DNA of 64,000 nt. Source: Erysipelotrichaceae bacterium (GTDB lineage Bacteria > Bacillota_I > Bacilli_A > Erysipelotrichales > Erysipelotrichaceae). The stretch spans positions 1 through 64,000 of the forward strand of contig JAFTCJ010000021.1 of the NCBI GenBank assembly GCA_017454765.1. The letters are read 5' to 3'. Shown piece by piece: positions 1-7,481 of this stretch. The notes under the pieces are model-generated. The model had not been told where the DNA came from and made no database searches. It saw only the letters and a program-made list of their open reading frames with translations. The translations under genes and the position numbers were made by a program. Within the stretch, counting starts at the first letter, position 1. Each line of letters starts with the position of its first letter.

Positions 1-62
1 GACTCGAACCCGTGATCTCCTCCGTGACAGGGAGGCACGATAACCAACTTCGCTAACGCACC
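1..62 (-). tRNA. tRNA-Asp (GTC), 3' end cut by window edge
   Basis: Read on the minus strand, the 5' acceptor strand GGTGCGT starts at 62. A D-arm follows, then a 5-bp anticodon stem CCTCC/GGAGG enclosing loop CTGTCAC with anticodon GTC, then the start of the T-arm with GGTTCGAGTC. The window edge removes the 3' side of the T-arm and the acceptor. It is the last of three closely spaced minus-strand tRNAs and probably shares their transcript. Confidence 0.93.
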
Positions 63-63
63 A

Positions 64-137
64 TGGAGCAGATGAAGGGAATTGAACCCTCGTGTCCACC
101 TTGGCAAGGTGGCGTTCTACCATTGAACTACATCTGC
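64..137 (-). tRNA. tRNA-Gly (GCC)
   Basis: A complete 74-nt cloverleaf on the minus strand. Acceptor GCAGATG (131-137) pairs with CATCTGC, followed by discriminator T and an encoded CCA at 64-66. Anticodon stem CCACC/GGTGG closes loop TTGCCAA, giving anticodon GCC. One base separates it from tRNA-Asp and seven from tRNA-Ser. Confidence 0.96.
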
Positions 138-144
138 ATCAGAT

Positions 145-236
145 TGGCGAAGAAGGAGGGATTTGAACCCTCGCGCCAGACATGCCGACCTATGGCCTTA
201 GCAGGGCCACCTCTTCAACCACTTGAGTACTTCTTC
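145..236 (-). tRNA. tRNA-Ser (GCT)
   Basis: A 92-nt class II tRNA on the minus strand with a long variable arm, as expected for serine. Acceptor GAAGAAG (230-236) pairs with CTTCTTC, and CCA is encoded at 145-147. Anticodon stem TGGCC/GGCCA holds loop CTGCTAA with anticodon GCT, reading AGC/AGU. It is the first tRNA of the minus-strand cluster. Confidence 0.95.
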
Positions 237-309
237 AGAACACGCTTTGTCTGTTGAAATAGCGCTTATTAAATATAACATACTTATTTAAATTTCGCAA
301 GATGTTTGA

Positions 310-315
310 TACTAT
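310..315 (+). promoter_or_regulatory. -10 box of dut, leaderless geometry
   Basis: TACTAT is preceded by TGA, an extended -10 arrangement, and is followed by exactly 6 nt before the dut ATG at 322. No Shine-Dalgarno lies upstream of the ATG. The usual -10 to start distance places transcription start on or next to the A of the ATG. The match is seen directly; promoter activity is inferred. Confidence 0.5.
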
Positions 316-321
316 TAATTT

Positions 322-807
322 ATGAAAATCGCAGAGTTCGAAAAGGTTACCCGCGGGCAGTTTGAAGCGGATCTGAAGGCACTTTGTGCATGTGACGAAG
401 ACCTTTATGATCAGGTCACAATACCCTGCAGAGCGACACGGGGATCTGCCGGCTACGATTTTTATTCTCCGCTGGAAATCACTCTGAATCCCGGTGAAAA
501 CGTGAAGATCCCGACCGGGATCCGCTGCCGTATCGACGAAGGTTATGTCCTTCAGATCTATCCTCGTTCCTCTTTTGGTTTCAAATACCAGATGTGTCTC
601 TTGAATACGACAGGGATCATCGATGCGGATTATTATCATGCCGATAATGAGGGCCACATCATCGTTGCGATCGTCAACAGAGGCGATCGGCAGATGACGA
701 TCAGGGCTGGAGAAAGATTTGTGCAGGGTATCTTTGTGAAGCATTATCTTGCGGATGAAGAAAAGAATCAGAACACCCGTCACGGGGGTTTCGGTTCGAC
801 TGGCTGA
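322..807 (+). CDS. dut: dUTP diphosphatase (dUTPase)
   Basis: Hydrolyses dUTP to dUMP and pyrophosphate, keeping uracil out of DNA and supplying dTMP synthesis. The 161-residue protein carries the five trimeric dUTPase motifs in order: AGYDFYSP (I), PRSSFG (II), the NTTGIIDADYY stretch (III, with the catalytic Asp region), RAGERFVQGIF (IV) and the C-terminal Arg-Gly-Gly-Phe-Gly-Ser-Thr-Gly lid (V). The ATG at 322 has no Shine-Dalgarno and sits 6 nt after a -10-like box, so it may be translated leaderless. The stop codon is 1 nt from tRNA-Arg, suggesting one shared transcript. A uracil-DNA glycosylase, functionally related, is encoded at 42865-43533. Confidence 0.95.
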   Translation: MKIAEFEKVTRGQFEADLKALCACDEDLYDQVTIPCRATRGSAGYDFYSPLEITLNPGENVKIPTGIRCRIDEGYVLQIYPRSSFGFKYQMCLLNTTGIIDADYYHADNEGHIIVAIVNRGDRQMTIRAGERFVQGIFVKHYLADEEKNQNTRHGGFGSTG

Positions 808-808
808 T

Positions 809-885
809 GTGCTCATAGCTCAAGTGGATAGAGCATTTGATTCCGATTCAAAAGGTTGCGGGTTCAAGTCCTGTTGAGCACGCCA
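809..885 (+). tRNA. tRNA-Arg (CCG)
   Basis: A 77-nt cloverleaf. Acceptor GTGCTCA (809-815) pairs with TGAGCAC, followed by G and an encoded CCA at 883-885. Anticodon stem TTTGA/TCAAA closes loop TTCCGAT, giving anticodon CCG, which reads CGG. It begins one nucleotide after the dut stop and is followed by an intrinsic terminator. No separate promoter is evident, so it is probably released by processing from the dut transcript. Confidence 0.95.
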
Positions 886-895
886 TGAAAAGATG

Positions 896-920
896 AAGCC
901 CGAAAAAGGGCTTTTCTCTT
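896..920 (+). terminator. Intrinsic terminator after dut-tRNA-Arg
   Basis: AAGCCC (896-901) pairs with GGGCTT (908-913) around a short A-rich loop, followed by TTCTCTT. It closes the dut/tRNA-Arg unit before cdaA. Confidence 0.8.
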
Positions 921-944
921 TGGATATAATAACGGAGCTTATGT

Positions 945-950
945 TATAAT
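945..950 (+). promoter_or_regulatory. Probable -10 of the cdaA operon
   Basis: TATAAT lies 27 nt before the cdaA ATG. No convincing -35 is seen at 17 nt; a weak TTGGAT lies at 920-925 with a 19-nt spacer. A standard Shine-Dalgarno (AGGAGG) precedes cdaA, so this is a conventional short leader. Confidence 0.5.
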
Positions 951-976
951 TAGGAATTGTATAAAAAGGAGGAAGT

Positions 977-2044
977 ATGGCTGACTATAATATCAATCTG
1001 GCATTGCAGAATATCTGGTCGGTATTCAGGATCGTAATAGATATAGCCATAATGTGGTTCCTGTTTTATTATGCGATCAAGGCGATCAGGAACAACTCCC
1101 GTACCGTGCAGATCTTTAAGGGTATCATTGCCGTTGTCGCGGTAAACGGTCTGGCAAAGCTTCTGGGTCTTTCGACCCTCACATATTTCACTGATATCTT
1201 CATCAACTGGGGTCTTCTGGCCTGCATCATCATCTTCCAGCCGGAGATCAGAGGACTGCTGGAGAAGATCGGCAAGACCAACGCCTTCTCCAGGATCAAT
1301 TCACTGCTGGCAAACGAGAAGGAACGTCTGGTGGAACAGCTTTATGATGCAACGATCACGCTGTCGCAGGAGAAGGTGGGTGCTCTGATCACGATCGAGC
1401 AGTCACAGTCCCTTCAGGATTATATCAAGACGGGTATTCCGATCAATGCGGAAGTGACAAAGGAACTTCTGTGTTCGATCTTCATGACGACGACGCCGCT
1501 TCATGACGGTGCTGTCATCATCCAGGGCGACAGGGTGGCCTGTGCCAGTGCTTATTTCCCGCCGACCAACGTCAATCTTTCTTCCCGCTACGGTGCCAGA
1601 CACAGAGCGGCTCTGGGCATCGCCGAAGTGTCAGACTGTCTGACGATCGTAGTATCCGAAGAGACCAGTGCGATCTCGATCGATGAGAAGGGAAGGATCT
1701 TCTCTGTCGATGAGAAACAGCTCCGTGATTATCTCAGAAGAGTGATCTGTGGTGATACGACGACCATTGAAAAGGGCAGCAGAAGAAGAAATTCACTGCT
1801 GATGGAAGATGACGTCGTTGTCGAGATCGCGGATGAAGACAGGGACAGAAAGGGTTTTTCACTGTTCAGAAAAGACGAAGAAGAGAAAACAGGCGATCCT
1901 CATACCGATATGAAGGTCCCTTTCAATAACCGCTACAAACACGGAAGAAACGATGAAAAGAAGTCCCGCAGATCGCAGGACGATGAGCTTCTGTTTATAG
2001 AGAACAATCTGGATAAGGAGGCATACGATGAGTCAGCTGAATAA
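977..2044 (+). CDS. cdaA: Diadenylate cyclase CdaA (DisA_N domain membrane protein)
   Basis: Makes c-di-AMP from two ATP at the membrane. Three hydrophobic segments fill roughly residues 12-85, and the DAC catalytic domain spans about 95-260. The Asp-Gly-Ala motif is in PLHDGAVII (Asp about 177) and the Arg-His-Arg motif in GARHRAALG. cdaR and glmM follow in the classic Firmicutes order, and GlmM is a known inhibitor of CdaA in related bacteria. The protein is 355 residues against about 270-280 for most CdaA proteins. The extra C-terminal tail of about 80 residues is highly charged, rich in Asp, Glu, Lys and Arg. The matching phosphodiesterase, gdpP, is at 19405. The ATG has a strong AGGAGG site. 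Confidence 0.96.
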   Translation: MADYNINLALQNIWSVFRIVIDIAIMWFLFYYAIKAIRNNSRTVQIFKGIIAVVAVNGLAKLLGLSTLTYFTDIFINWGLLACIIIFQPEIRGLLEKIGKTNAFSRINSLLANEKERLVEQLYDATITLSQEKVGALITIEQSQSLQDYIKTGIPINAEVTKELLCSIFMTTTPLHDGAVIIQGDRVACASAYFPPTNVNLSSRYGARHRAALGIAEVSDCLTIVVSEETSAISIDEKGRIFSVDEKQLRDYLRRVICGDTTTIEKGSRRRNSLLMEDDVVVEIADEDRDRKGFSLFRKDEEEKTGDPHTDMKVPFNNRYKHGRNDEKKSRRSQDDELLFIENNLDKEAYDESAE

Positions 2045-3377
2045 TTCCGACAAGAAACTGGAAACAGCCAAGAAGATCGCTGCCCAGGGAAGCAACAGAG
2101 GCCAGTATGAGACCATCGAAGAGAACATCCTCAAACTGTTCCGCTGGGTCTCTTCACTGATCGACAGACTGTTTTTCTCGACCAGATATCTGGGTCTGTT
2201 TGCGCTGCTGCTGGCATGTCTGGCATATTTCGTAGCGACATATGACAGTTCCAGCAATGTGCTGTCTTCTTCCAAGATGTTAAGCAACGTGTCCATCAAC
2301 GCACGTTACAATTCCGAGACTTTTGAGCTTTCCGGTCTTCCTTCCGCCTGCGAGATCGTCATCACCGGTGAAGCGGCCAATGTCAATAACGCCGCCAGCA
2401 AGAAGGGCTACTGCCAGGTCGATCTGGAAGGCTATACCGAAGGCACACACACCGTCAAGATGAATGCGGTCGGTTACGGTGACAATGTTTCGACGATCGT
2501 ATCGCCAAGCGAAGTGACGATCACGCTGAAGAAAAAGACGACGAGGCAGTTTGATCTGACTTATGATTTCATCAATCAGAATCAGATGGATTCCCGTTAT
2601 ATCCTGACAGAACCCGCTTTTGCCCAGGGCACAAAGATCAATATCAGAGCATCCCAGGATACCCTGAACTCCATCGCTCTGGTCAAGGCACTGATCGATG
2701 TCAGCGGTCAGACCGGCGATTTTGAGATCGAGGCACCTCTGGTCGCCTATGACAAGTACGGCCAGGCCGTCAATGCGGAGATCGTTCCGAGTTCGGTCAC
2801 GGCGACCGTTAAGATCTCTTCGCCGTCCAAGGAAGTACCGATCCGCCTGAATCCGATCGGTCAGGTTCCTGTAGGACTGGCGATCGATACCGCTCAGATC
2901 ATCGACCATCAGACGACCAGGATCTACGCTCCTGAAAATGTCCTCAATTCGATCGGTGAGGTCTATGTCAACTTCGATATGTCGACAGTCACCGAGAATG
3001 CGGATAAGGAGATCATGCTGCCGGTAACGCTGCCTTCCGGTGTTTCGGCAAGCGATGTCACGGTCGTCAATGTCAGAGTCACTCTGGCTACCGTGGATAC
3101 GGTCACGATGGAGGATATCCCTCTGGCAGTGCACAACAACTATAACAATATGGCAATTTCCGATATTGAATTCAGATATGTGAATGCGGAAGTATCCGGT
3201 TCGACAGCGAATATCAATGCGGTCAGCAACAGCGATATCGAGGTCTACTTCGAAATGCCGAGTGAGCCCGGTACTTATGTTCTGCCGCTGCTGTATCAGA
3301 TCTCAGGACATCCGTTTGTTTCACTGAATCTGGAAAGATCAAGCGTCAATGTAACAATCGTGGAGGCAAATCAGTAA
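2028..3377 (+). CDS. cdaR: CdaA regulatory protein CdaR (YbbR repeats)
   Basis: A membrane-anchored extracellular protein that modulates CdaA. One transmembrane segment lies around residues 55-72, after a cytosolic N-terminus that is longer than usual. Behind it are several YbbR-type beta repeats to the C-terminus (total 449). The start at 2028 is set by AAGGAG 10-15 nt upstream, and the gene overlaps the end of cdaA by 17 nt, suggesting translational coupling. The position between cdaA and glmM is diagnostic. Sequence similarity inside YbbR repeats is low, so assignment rests on both repeat pattern and context. Confidence 0.9.
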   Translation: MSQLNNSDKKLETAKKIAAQGSNRGQYETIEENILKLFRWVSSLIDRLFFSTRYLGLFALLLACLAYFVATYDSSSNVLSSSKMLSNVSINARYNSETFELSGLPSACEIVITGEAANVNNAASKKGYCQVDLEGYTEGTHTVKMNAVGYGDNVSTIVSPSEVTITLKKKTTRQFDLTYDFINQNQMDSRYILTEPAFAQGTKINIRASQDTLNSIALVKALIDVSGQTGDFEIEAPLVAYDKYGQAVNAEIVPSSVTATVKISSPSKEVPIRLNPIGQVPVGLAIDTAQIIDHQTTRIYAPENVLNSIGEVYVNFDMSTVTENADKEIMLPVTLPSGVSASDVTVVNVRVTLATVDTVTMEDIPLAVHNNYNNMAISDIEFRYVNAEVSGSTANINAVSNSDIEVYFEMPSEPGTYVLPLLYQISGHPFVSLNLERSSVNVTIVEANQ

Positions 3378-4699
3378 TGGGCAGATATTTCGGAACAGAC
3401 GGAATACGGGGCAAGGCCGGTGTCACACTGACCGATGAGACCGTATACCGCATCGGTAAATTCGTGGGTCATTTTTACAAGGATGCCCGCATCGTCATCG
3501 GCATGGACACCAGGATCTCTTCCAAGGGATTCGAGAATGACCTGTGCCGGGGCATGAGCGAGTCGGGAGCGAAGGTATACCTGCTGGGTTACTGTTCGAC
3601 GCCCTGTCTGGCTTTTACAACAATGAACGAGAAGTTCTCCTGCGGCGTCATGATCTCGGCTTCGCACAATCCGTATACGGATAATGGCATCAAGATCTTT
3701 GCCAATGACGGTTTCAAGATCAATGATGAGATCGAAGCCAAGATCGAGGACTATATCGATGATCCGACCGGGATTGAAGAAAAAGAAGGCGGAGAGATCA
3801 TCGAGTATGCTTCGGCGATCGCGACTTATCAGAAGTGGCTGCTGGACAGATATCAGCTCGATCTCAAGGGCATGAAGATCCTTGTCGACTTATGCAACGG
3901 TTCCAACTGCTACACGGCCAAGGAAGTCCTGGACAGTCTGGGCGGCAAGGTCAGCTATATCAACGATCAGCCTGACGGCATCAATATCAACAACAACTGC
4001 GGTTCAACACATCTGGGGATGCTGATGGAGGCAGTCAGGGCCGGTGATTATGACATGGGCTTTGCCTTTGACGGCGATGCCGACAGAGTCCTGTTTACCG
4101 ATGAGGACGGCGAAGTCGTCGACGGCGACAAGATCATGTATCTGCTTTCCAAGTATCTCAAGGAGAACGGACTGCTCAACAAGGATACGCTGGTGACGAC
4201 AGTCATGTCCAACATCGGCTTATACAAAGCACTGGAAAAGAAGGGCATCGTTTCCGATATCACACCGGTCGGTGACAAGAACGTCTCTGATTCGATGGTC
4301 AGGAACGGATTTGTCGTCGGCGGCGAACAGTCGGGCCACATCATCTATTCCGGTGACTGTTACTTCGGTGACGGTCTCAAGACCGCACTGCTGGTATTGA
4401 AGGCACTGAATTATTACGGTCTCTCTCTCAAGGAAGCGGTCAGTGAAGTCAAGATCTATCCGCAGCTGCTGGTGAATGAAACAGTCACGGACAAGAAGAT
4501 CGTCCTTGATGACAAGGAAATCCGCAACAAGATCGAAGAGATCGCAGCACGTCTGGGTGACAACGGCAGGATCCTGGTGAGACCTTCCGGAACCGAACCG
4601 CTGATCAGGGTCATGGTCGAAGCGGAAGATGATGAAACATGTCACAACTGTGTCTATGAAGTCATCGATCTGATCAAAGCAAGGGGTTATGCAGCATAA
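3377..4699 (+). CDS. glmM: Phosphoglucosamine mutase
   Basis: Converts glucosamine-6-phosphate to glucosamine-1-phosphate on the route to UDP-GlcNAc and peptidoglycan. The N-terminus has GTDGIRG, the phosphoserine loop is SASHNP (about residue 100), the metal site is DGDADR, and the C-terminal phosphate-binding loop is RPSGTEP. At 440 residues it has the normal length. Its ATG shares one base with the cdaR stop (TAATG), so it is coupled to cdaR. The stop codon lies inside the stem of an intrinsic terminator. A second, larger hexose-phosphate mutase is encoded at 26578. Confidence 0.97.
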   Translation: MGRYFGTDGIRGKAGVTLTDETVYRIGKFVGHFYKDARIVIGMDTRISSKGFENDLCRGMSESGAKVYLLGYCSTPCLAFTTMNEKFSCGVMISASHNPYTDNGIKIFANDGFKINDEIEAKIEDYIDDPTGIEEKEGGEIIEYASAIATYQKWLLDRYQLDLKGMKILVDLCNGSNCYTAKEVLDSLGGKVSYINDQPDGININNNCGSTHLGMLMEAVRAGDYDMGFAFDGDADRVLFTDEDGEVVDGDKIMYLLSKYLKENGLLNKDTLVTTVMSNIGLYKALEKKGIVSDITPVGDKNVSDSMVRNGFVVGGEQSGHIIYSGDCYFGDGLKTALLVLKALNYYGLSLKEAVSEVKIYPQLLVNETVTDKKIVLDDKEIRNKIEEIAARLGDNGRILVRPSGTEPLIRVMVEAEDDETCHNCVYEVIDLIKARGYAA

Positions 4700-4712
4700 T
4701 CCCTTTTGTTTT
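4683..4712 (+). terminator. Terminator embedded in the end of glmM
   Basis: A 9-bp stem GGGGTTATG (4683-4691) with CATAATCCC (4695-4703), one G-T pair, a 3-nt loop, then TTTTGTTTT. The last four codons of glmM are part of the hairpin. The T-tract runs directly into the -10 box of the next gene. Confidence 0.85.
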
Positions 4713-4717
4713 ATAAT
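4712..4717 (+). promoter_or_regulatory. -10 box of the two-component operon, leaderless geometry
   Basis: TATAAT is followed by 6 nt and the ATG at 4724. It begins at the last T of the glmM terminator tract. No Shine-Dalgarno precedes 4724, and no clear -35 is seen. Confidence 0.6.
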
Positions 4718-4723
4718 AAGGTT

Positions 4724-5377
4724 ATGAAAAAGATCATAAACATCGTAGAAGATGAAAAGGACCTGAACGAACTGGTCAAGTCCTATCTGGAGAAAGAGGG
4801 CTATCTTGTCAACTCTTTCCTGACTTTTGATGCGGCTTATGCCCACATCGATGATGACTGTGATCTGTGGATACTGGATATCATGCTGGATGACAAGTCG
4901 GGTTTTGATCTGATCGAACTCATCAAGAGCCGCAATGCCAATATGCCGGTCGTCTTCATGTCGGCAAGAGACAAGGAATTTGACCGTATCATCGGACTGG
5001 AAAAGGGCTCTGATGACTATATCACCAAACCTTTCTCGCCAAAGGAGCTTGTACTGCGGGTCAACAACATCATCCGCAGAGTATACAAGGAAGATGACAG
5101 GATCCAGATCAACGACTATGAGATCGACGAGAACCAGAGAAGTGTGTTCAAAGGCAATGAACAGATCGAACTGACGACCAAGGAATTCGATCTGCTGATG
5201 CTGTTTGTCAAAAACAGGGGAACTGCCTTCCTGAGAGAACAGATCTTAGAAAAAGTATGGGATGAAAACTATTACGGTTCCGACCGTGTCGTCGATGATA
5301 CGTTAAGAAGGCTCAGGAAGAAGATGCCGGATCTCAATATTCAGACAATCTACGGTTTCGGTTACAGATTAGGATGA
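4724..5377 (+). CDS. Response regulator, OmpR/PhoB family
   Basis: DNA-binding half of a two-component system. The receiver domain (about residues 1-115) has the acidic pair in NIVEDEK, the phosphoacceptor Asp52 in ILDIML, the Ser of FMSARD and the Lys of ITKPF. A winged-helix domain follows, ending in IYGFGYRLG. At 217 residues it is a full-length OmpR-type regulator. I chose ATG 4724 over an in-frame TTG at 4706 because the latter lies within the glmM terminator and upstream of the -10 box. The kinase gene overlaps it by ATGA. The neighbouring envelope genes suggest a cell-envelope signal, but the target is unknown. Confidence 0.93.
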   Translation: MKKIINIVEDEKDLNELVKSYLEKEGYLVNSFLTFDAAYAHIDDDCDLWILDIMLDDKSGFDLIELIKSRNANMPVVFMSARDKEFDRIIGLEKGSDDYITKPFSPKELVLRVNNIIRRVYKEDDRIQINDYEIDENQRSVFKGNEQIELTTKEFDLLMLFVKNRGTAFLREQILEKVWDENYYGSDRVVDDTLRRLRKKMPDLNIQTIYGFGYRLG

Positions 5378-6726
5378 AGCGTCTTCGGATTTGGTTAAGC
5401 AACTTTACACTGATTCAGCAATTTCTTACCATCGTATTCTTCACCGGTGCGATTTTGCTGTTTTTTATATTCGCCTATCTCAACAGAAACATCGACTCTT
5501 TCGTCAATAATCAGATGTATGCCTTCATTCACCGTTCACAGAACGAGTATCTGGAGACCAGATCGATCTCTTCGGAGTCGAATGTCCTGCATTTTGTATA
5601 CAATACCGATTCGCACCGTTATCTCAATTCTCTGGAGGAGAGATACCGTCTTCTGCTGGAACAGATCGATCCCGATCCCGAAGGCGGCAGGATCGACAGC
5701 AGCTTCGAGTATGACAATACGACGATTGTCTATTCGATCATTTCTTTCGGCGATAACGATGAAAACCGTCTGGTCTCCATCATCAAAAACAATTTCCGTG
5801 AGGAGTTCCGCTCAGCGCTGTCCAACTCGGTCATCAATATCACATTCTATGTGTTTTTCGGTCTGATCGCCCTGATCGTCATCTGGATCTTTTCCCTGAT
5901 ACGGCCTCTGGATCAGATCATTACCTATATCAACCGCATCAAGAGCGGCGAGAAGGCAACACTGAATGTCAACCGCTATGATGAGATCGGCGAAGTGGCG
6001 GAAGCCCTGGTCTCGATGAACCAGGAGCTTTCCGAGCAGCAGCACATCCGCGACGAGATGATTCAGAACATTTCCCATGACCTGAAGACACCGATCGCCA
6101 CGATCAAATCCTATTCGGAATCGATCAAGGACGGTGTTTATCCTTACGATACCCTGGAAAAAAGCGTCGATGTCATCATCGAGAATGCCGACCGTCTGGA
6201 GAAGAAGGTCTATTCCCTGATCACCTACAACAAGATGGGTTATCTGGTCGATCATGACAGAGACATCCTCAATCTGGAAATGGCTCCGGTCATCCAGAAG
6301 GCCATCCTGGCAGCTTCGGTCATCAGGAGCGACGTCAAGATCATCACCGAACTTGATGACAAGGTCTACTTCCACGGGGATGAGGAACCTTGGCGTGTCG
6401 TCATTGAGAATCTGCTGGACAATGCGCTGCGTTATGCCAGATCGAAGATCAGGATCGTGCTTGAAAACAATCTTCTGGAAGTATACAACGACGGCGACAA
6501 CATCGAACAGGACAGGCTGGACAAGCTGTTCAAGCCTTATGAGAAGGGAAACAAGGGCAAGTTCGGTCTGGGTCTTTCGATTGTGAAAAAGGTCGTCGAG
6601 ACCTATGGCTACAACGTGACCGGCGAAAACCTCAACGACGGCGTTGTTTTCCGTATCTATACGACGAGAAAGATGAAGAAAGCACCGAAGAAAAAGAACA
6701 GTAAAAAGAGTATAATTGAAACATGA
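5374..6726 (+). CDS. Sensor histidine kinase with HAMP domain
   Basis: Partner of the preceding regulator. A first transmembrane segment at about residues 14-34 and a second at about 150-175 bracket an extracellular sensor region of roughly 115 residues that I do not recognise. A HAMP linker follows, then the H-box NISHDLKTP with phosphoacceptor His235, the N-box ENLLDNALRYA and the ATP-lid glycines in KFGLGLSI. The ATG overlaps the regulator stop (ATGA), so the pair is coupled. The C-terminal tail is lysine-rich. The promoter of the next gene lies inside its last codons. Confidence 0.94.
   Translation: MKRLRIWLSNFTLIQQFLTIVFFTGAILLFFIFAYLNRNIDSFVNNQMYAFIHRSQNEYLETRSISSESNVLHFVYNTDSHRYLNSLEERYRLLLEQIDPDPEGGRIDSSFEYDNTTIVYSIISFGDNDENRLVSIIKNNFREEFRSALSNSVINITFYVFFGLIALIVIWIFSLIRPLDQIITYINRIKSGEKATLNVNRYDEIGEVAEALVSMNQELSEQQHIRDEMIQNISHDLKTPIATIKSYSESIKDGVYPYDTLEKSVDVIIENADRLEKKVYSLITYNKMGYLVDHDRDILNLEMAPVIQKAILAASVIRSDVKIITELDDKVYFHGDEEPWRVVIENLLDNALRYARSKIRIVLENNLLEVYNDGDNIEQDRLDKLFKPYEKGNKGKFGLGLSIVKKVVETYGYNVTGENLNDGVVFRIYTTRKMKKAPKKKNSKKSIIET
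6711..6716 (+). promoter_or_regulatory. -10 box of the hydrolase-murF-ddl unit, leaderless geometry
   Basis: TATAAT then 6 nt then the ATG at 6723, inside the 3' end of the kinase gene. There is no Shine-Dalgarno. It may allow the envelope genes downstream to be expressed independently of the two-component operon. Confidence 0.55.
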
Positions 6727-7481
6727 GTCAGATTGTAATAGACGGTGTAAAACTCCATTTCGATAAAAAGGGAAAGAAGGGCAGAAGTGTCCTTCTGCTT
6801 CACGGATGGGGACAGAATATGGAAATGATGGCTTTTATTTCAGAATTTCTGGAAAGCCATTTTATTGTGTATAATTTCGATCTTCCCGGTTTCGGTGAGT
6901 CCGATGACCCGACCGATACCTGGGGCAGCGGGGAGTATTGCGAATTCCTGCATCATTTCTGTGAAGAAAAGAAGATCACAGATCCGATCATCATCGCCCA
7001 TTCCTTCGGCTGCCGTATCGCCTTGCAGTATGCGTACCGTTATCCGGTCCATAAGATGGTCCTGACAGGTGCAGCCGGTGTCAGGGACAAGAGAGGCATC
7101 GACTATTATGTTAAGGTCTATGCCTACAAGGCAGGCAAGAAGATACTGAGCCTGAAGCCGTTTGAAAAATACAGAAACGATCTGATGAAGAATGCGGGAA
7201 GCGAGGATTACCGCAATTCCAGCGGTGTCATGCGTTCTTCTTTTGTAAAGATCGTCAACGAGGATCTGACAGCGATCCTGAAGGATATTCCCTGTGAGAC
7301 TTTGCTGGTATTCGGTGAAAACGATGAGGCAACGCCTGTTGAAAAAGGGAAACTGATGGAAAAAGAGATGCCAAATGCGGCCCTGGTCATTTTTGAAAAT
7401 GATGATCATTATGCCTATTTCCATCAGGCACAGCGCTTCAATCTGGTACTGGATGCGTTTTTAAGGAGTGATTATGAGTGA
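6723..7481 (+). CDS. Alpha/beta-fold hydrolase
   Basis: A 252-residue cytosolic alpha/beta hydrolase. The oxyanion motif is HGWGQ (about residue 27), the nucleophile elbow is AHSFG (Ser about 95), a likely catalytic Asp lies in FGENDEATP, and the catalytic His is in the DDHYAYF region near the C-terminus. The substrate cannot be told from sequence. It overlaps the following murF-like gene by 8 nt. That coupling to murF and ddl suggests a role linked to peptidoglycan precursors, which is inference only. Confidence 0.85.
   Translation: MSQIVIDGVKLHFDKKGKKGRSVLLLHGWGQNMEMMAFISEFLESHFIVYNFDLPGFGESDDPTDTWGSGEYCEFLHHFCEEKKITDPIIIAHSFGCRIALQYAYRYPVHKMVLTGAAGVRDKRGIDYYVKVYAYKAGKKILSLKPFEKYRNDLMKNAGSEDYRNSSGVMRSSFVKIVNEDLTAILKDIPCETLLVFGENDEATPVEKGKLMEKEMPNAALVIFENDDHYAYFHQAQRFNLVLDAFLRSDYE

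Noticed and set aside
63..257. 64-residue plus-strand open frame at the window start
   Set aside because: It reads antisense across tRNA-Gly and tRNA-Ser; the cloverleaves explain the sequence.
235..816. 193-residue minus-strand frame opposite dut
   Set aside because: It is the antisense shadow of dut, whose five family motifs prove the plus strand; no start signal or family match on the minus strand.
2280..3134. 284-residue minus-strand frame
   Set aside because: Shadow of cdaR; composition rich in Asp, Arg, His and Ile is typical of antisense translation here.
4706..4723. TTG start for the response regulator, adding six residues
   Set aside because: It lies in the T-tract of the glmM terminator and upstream of the likely transcription start.
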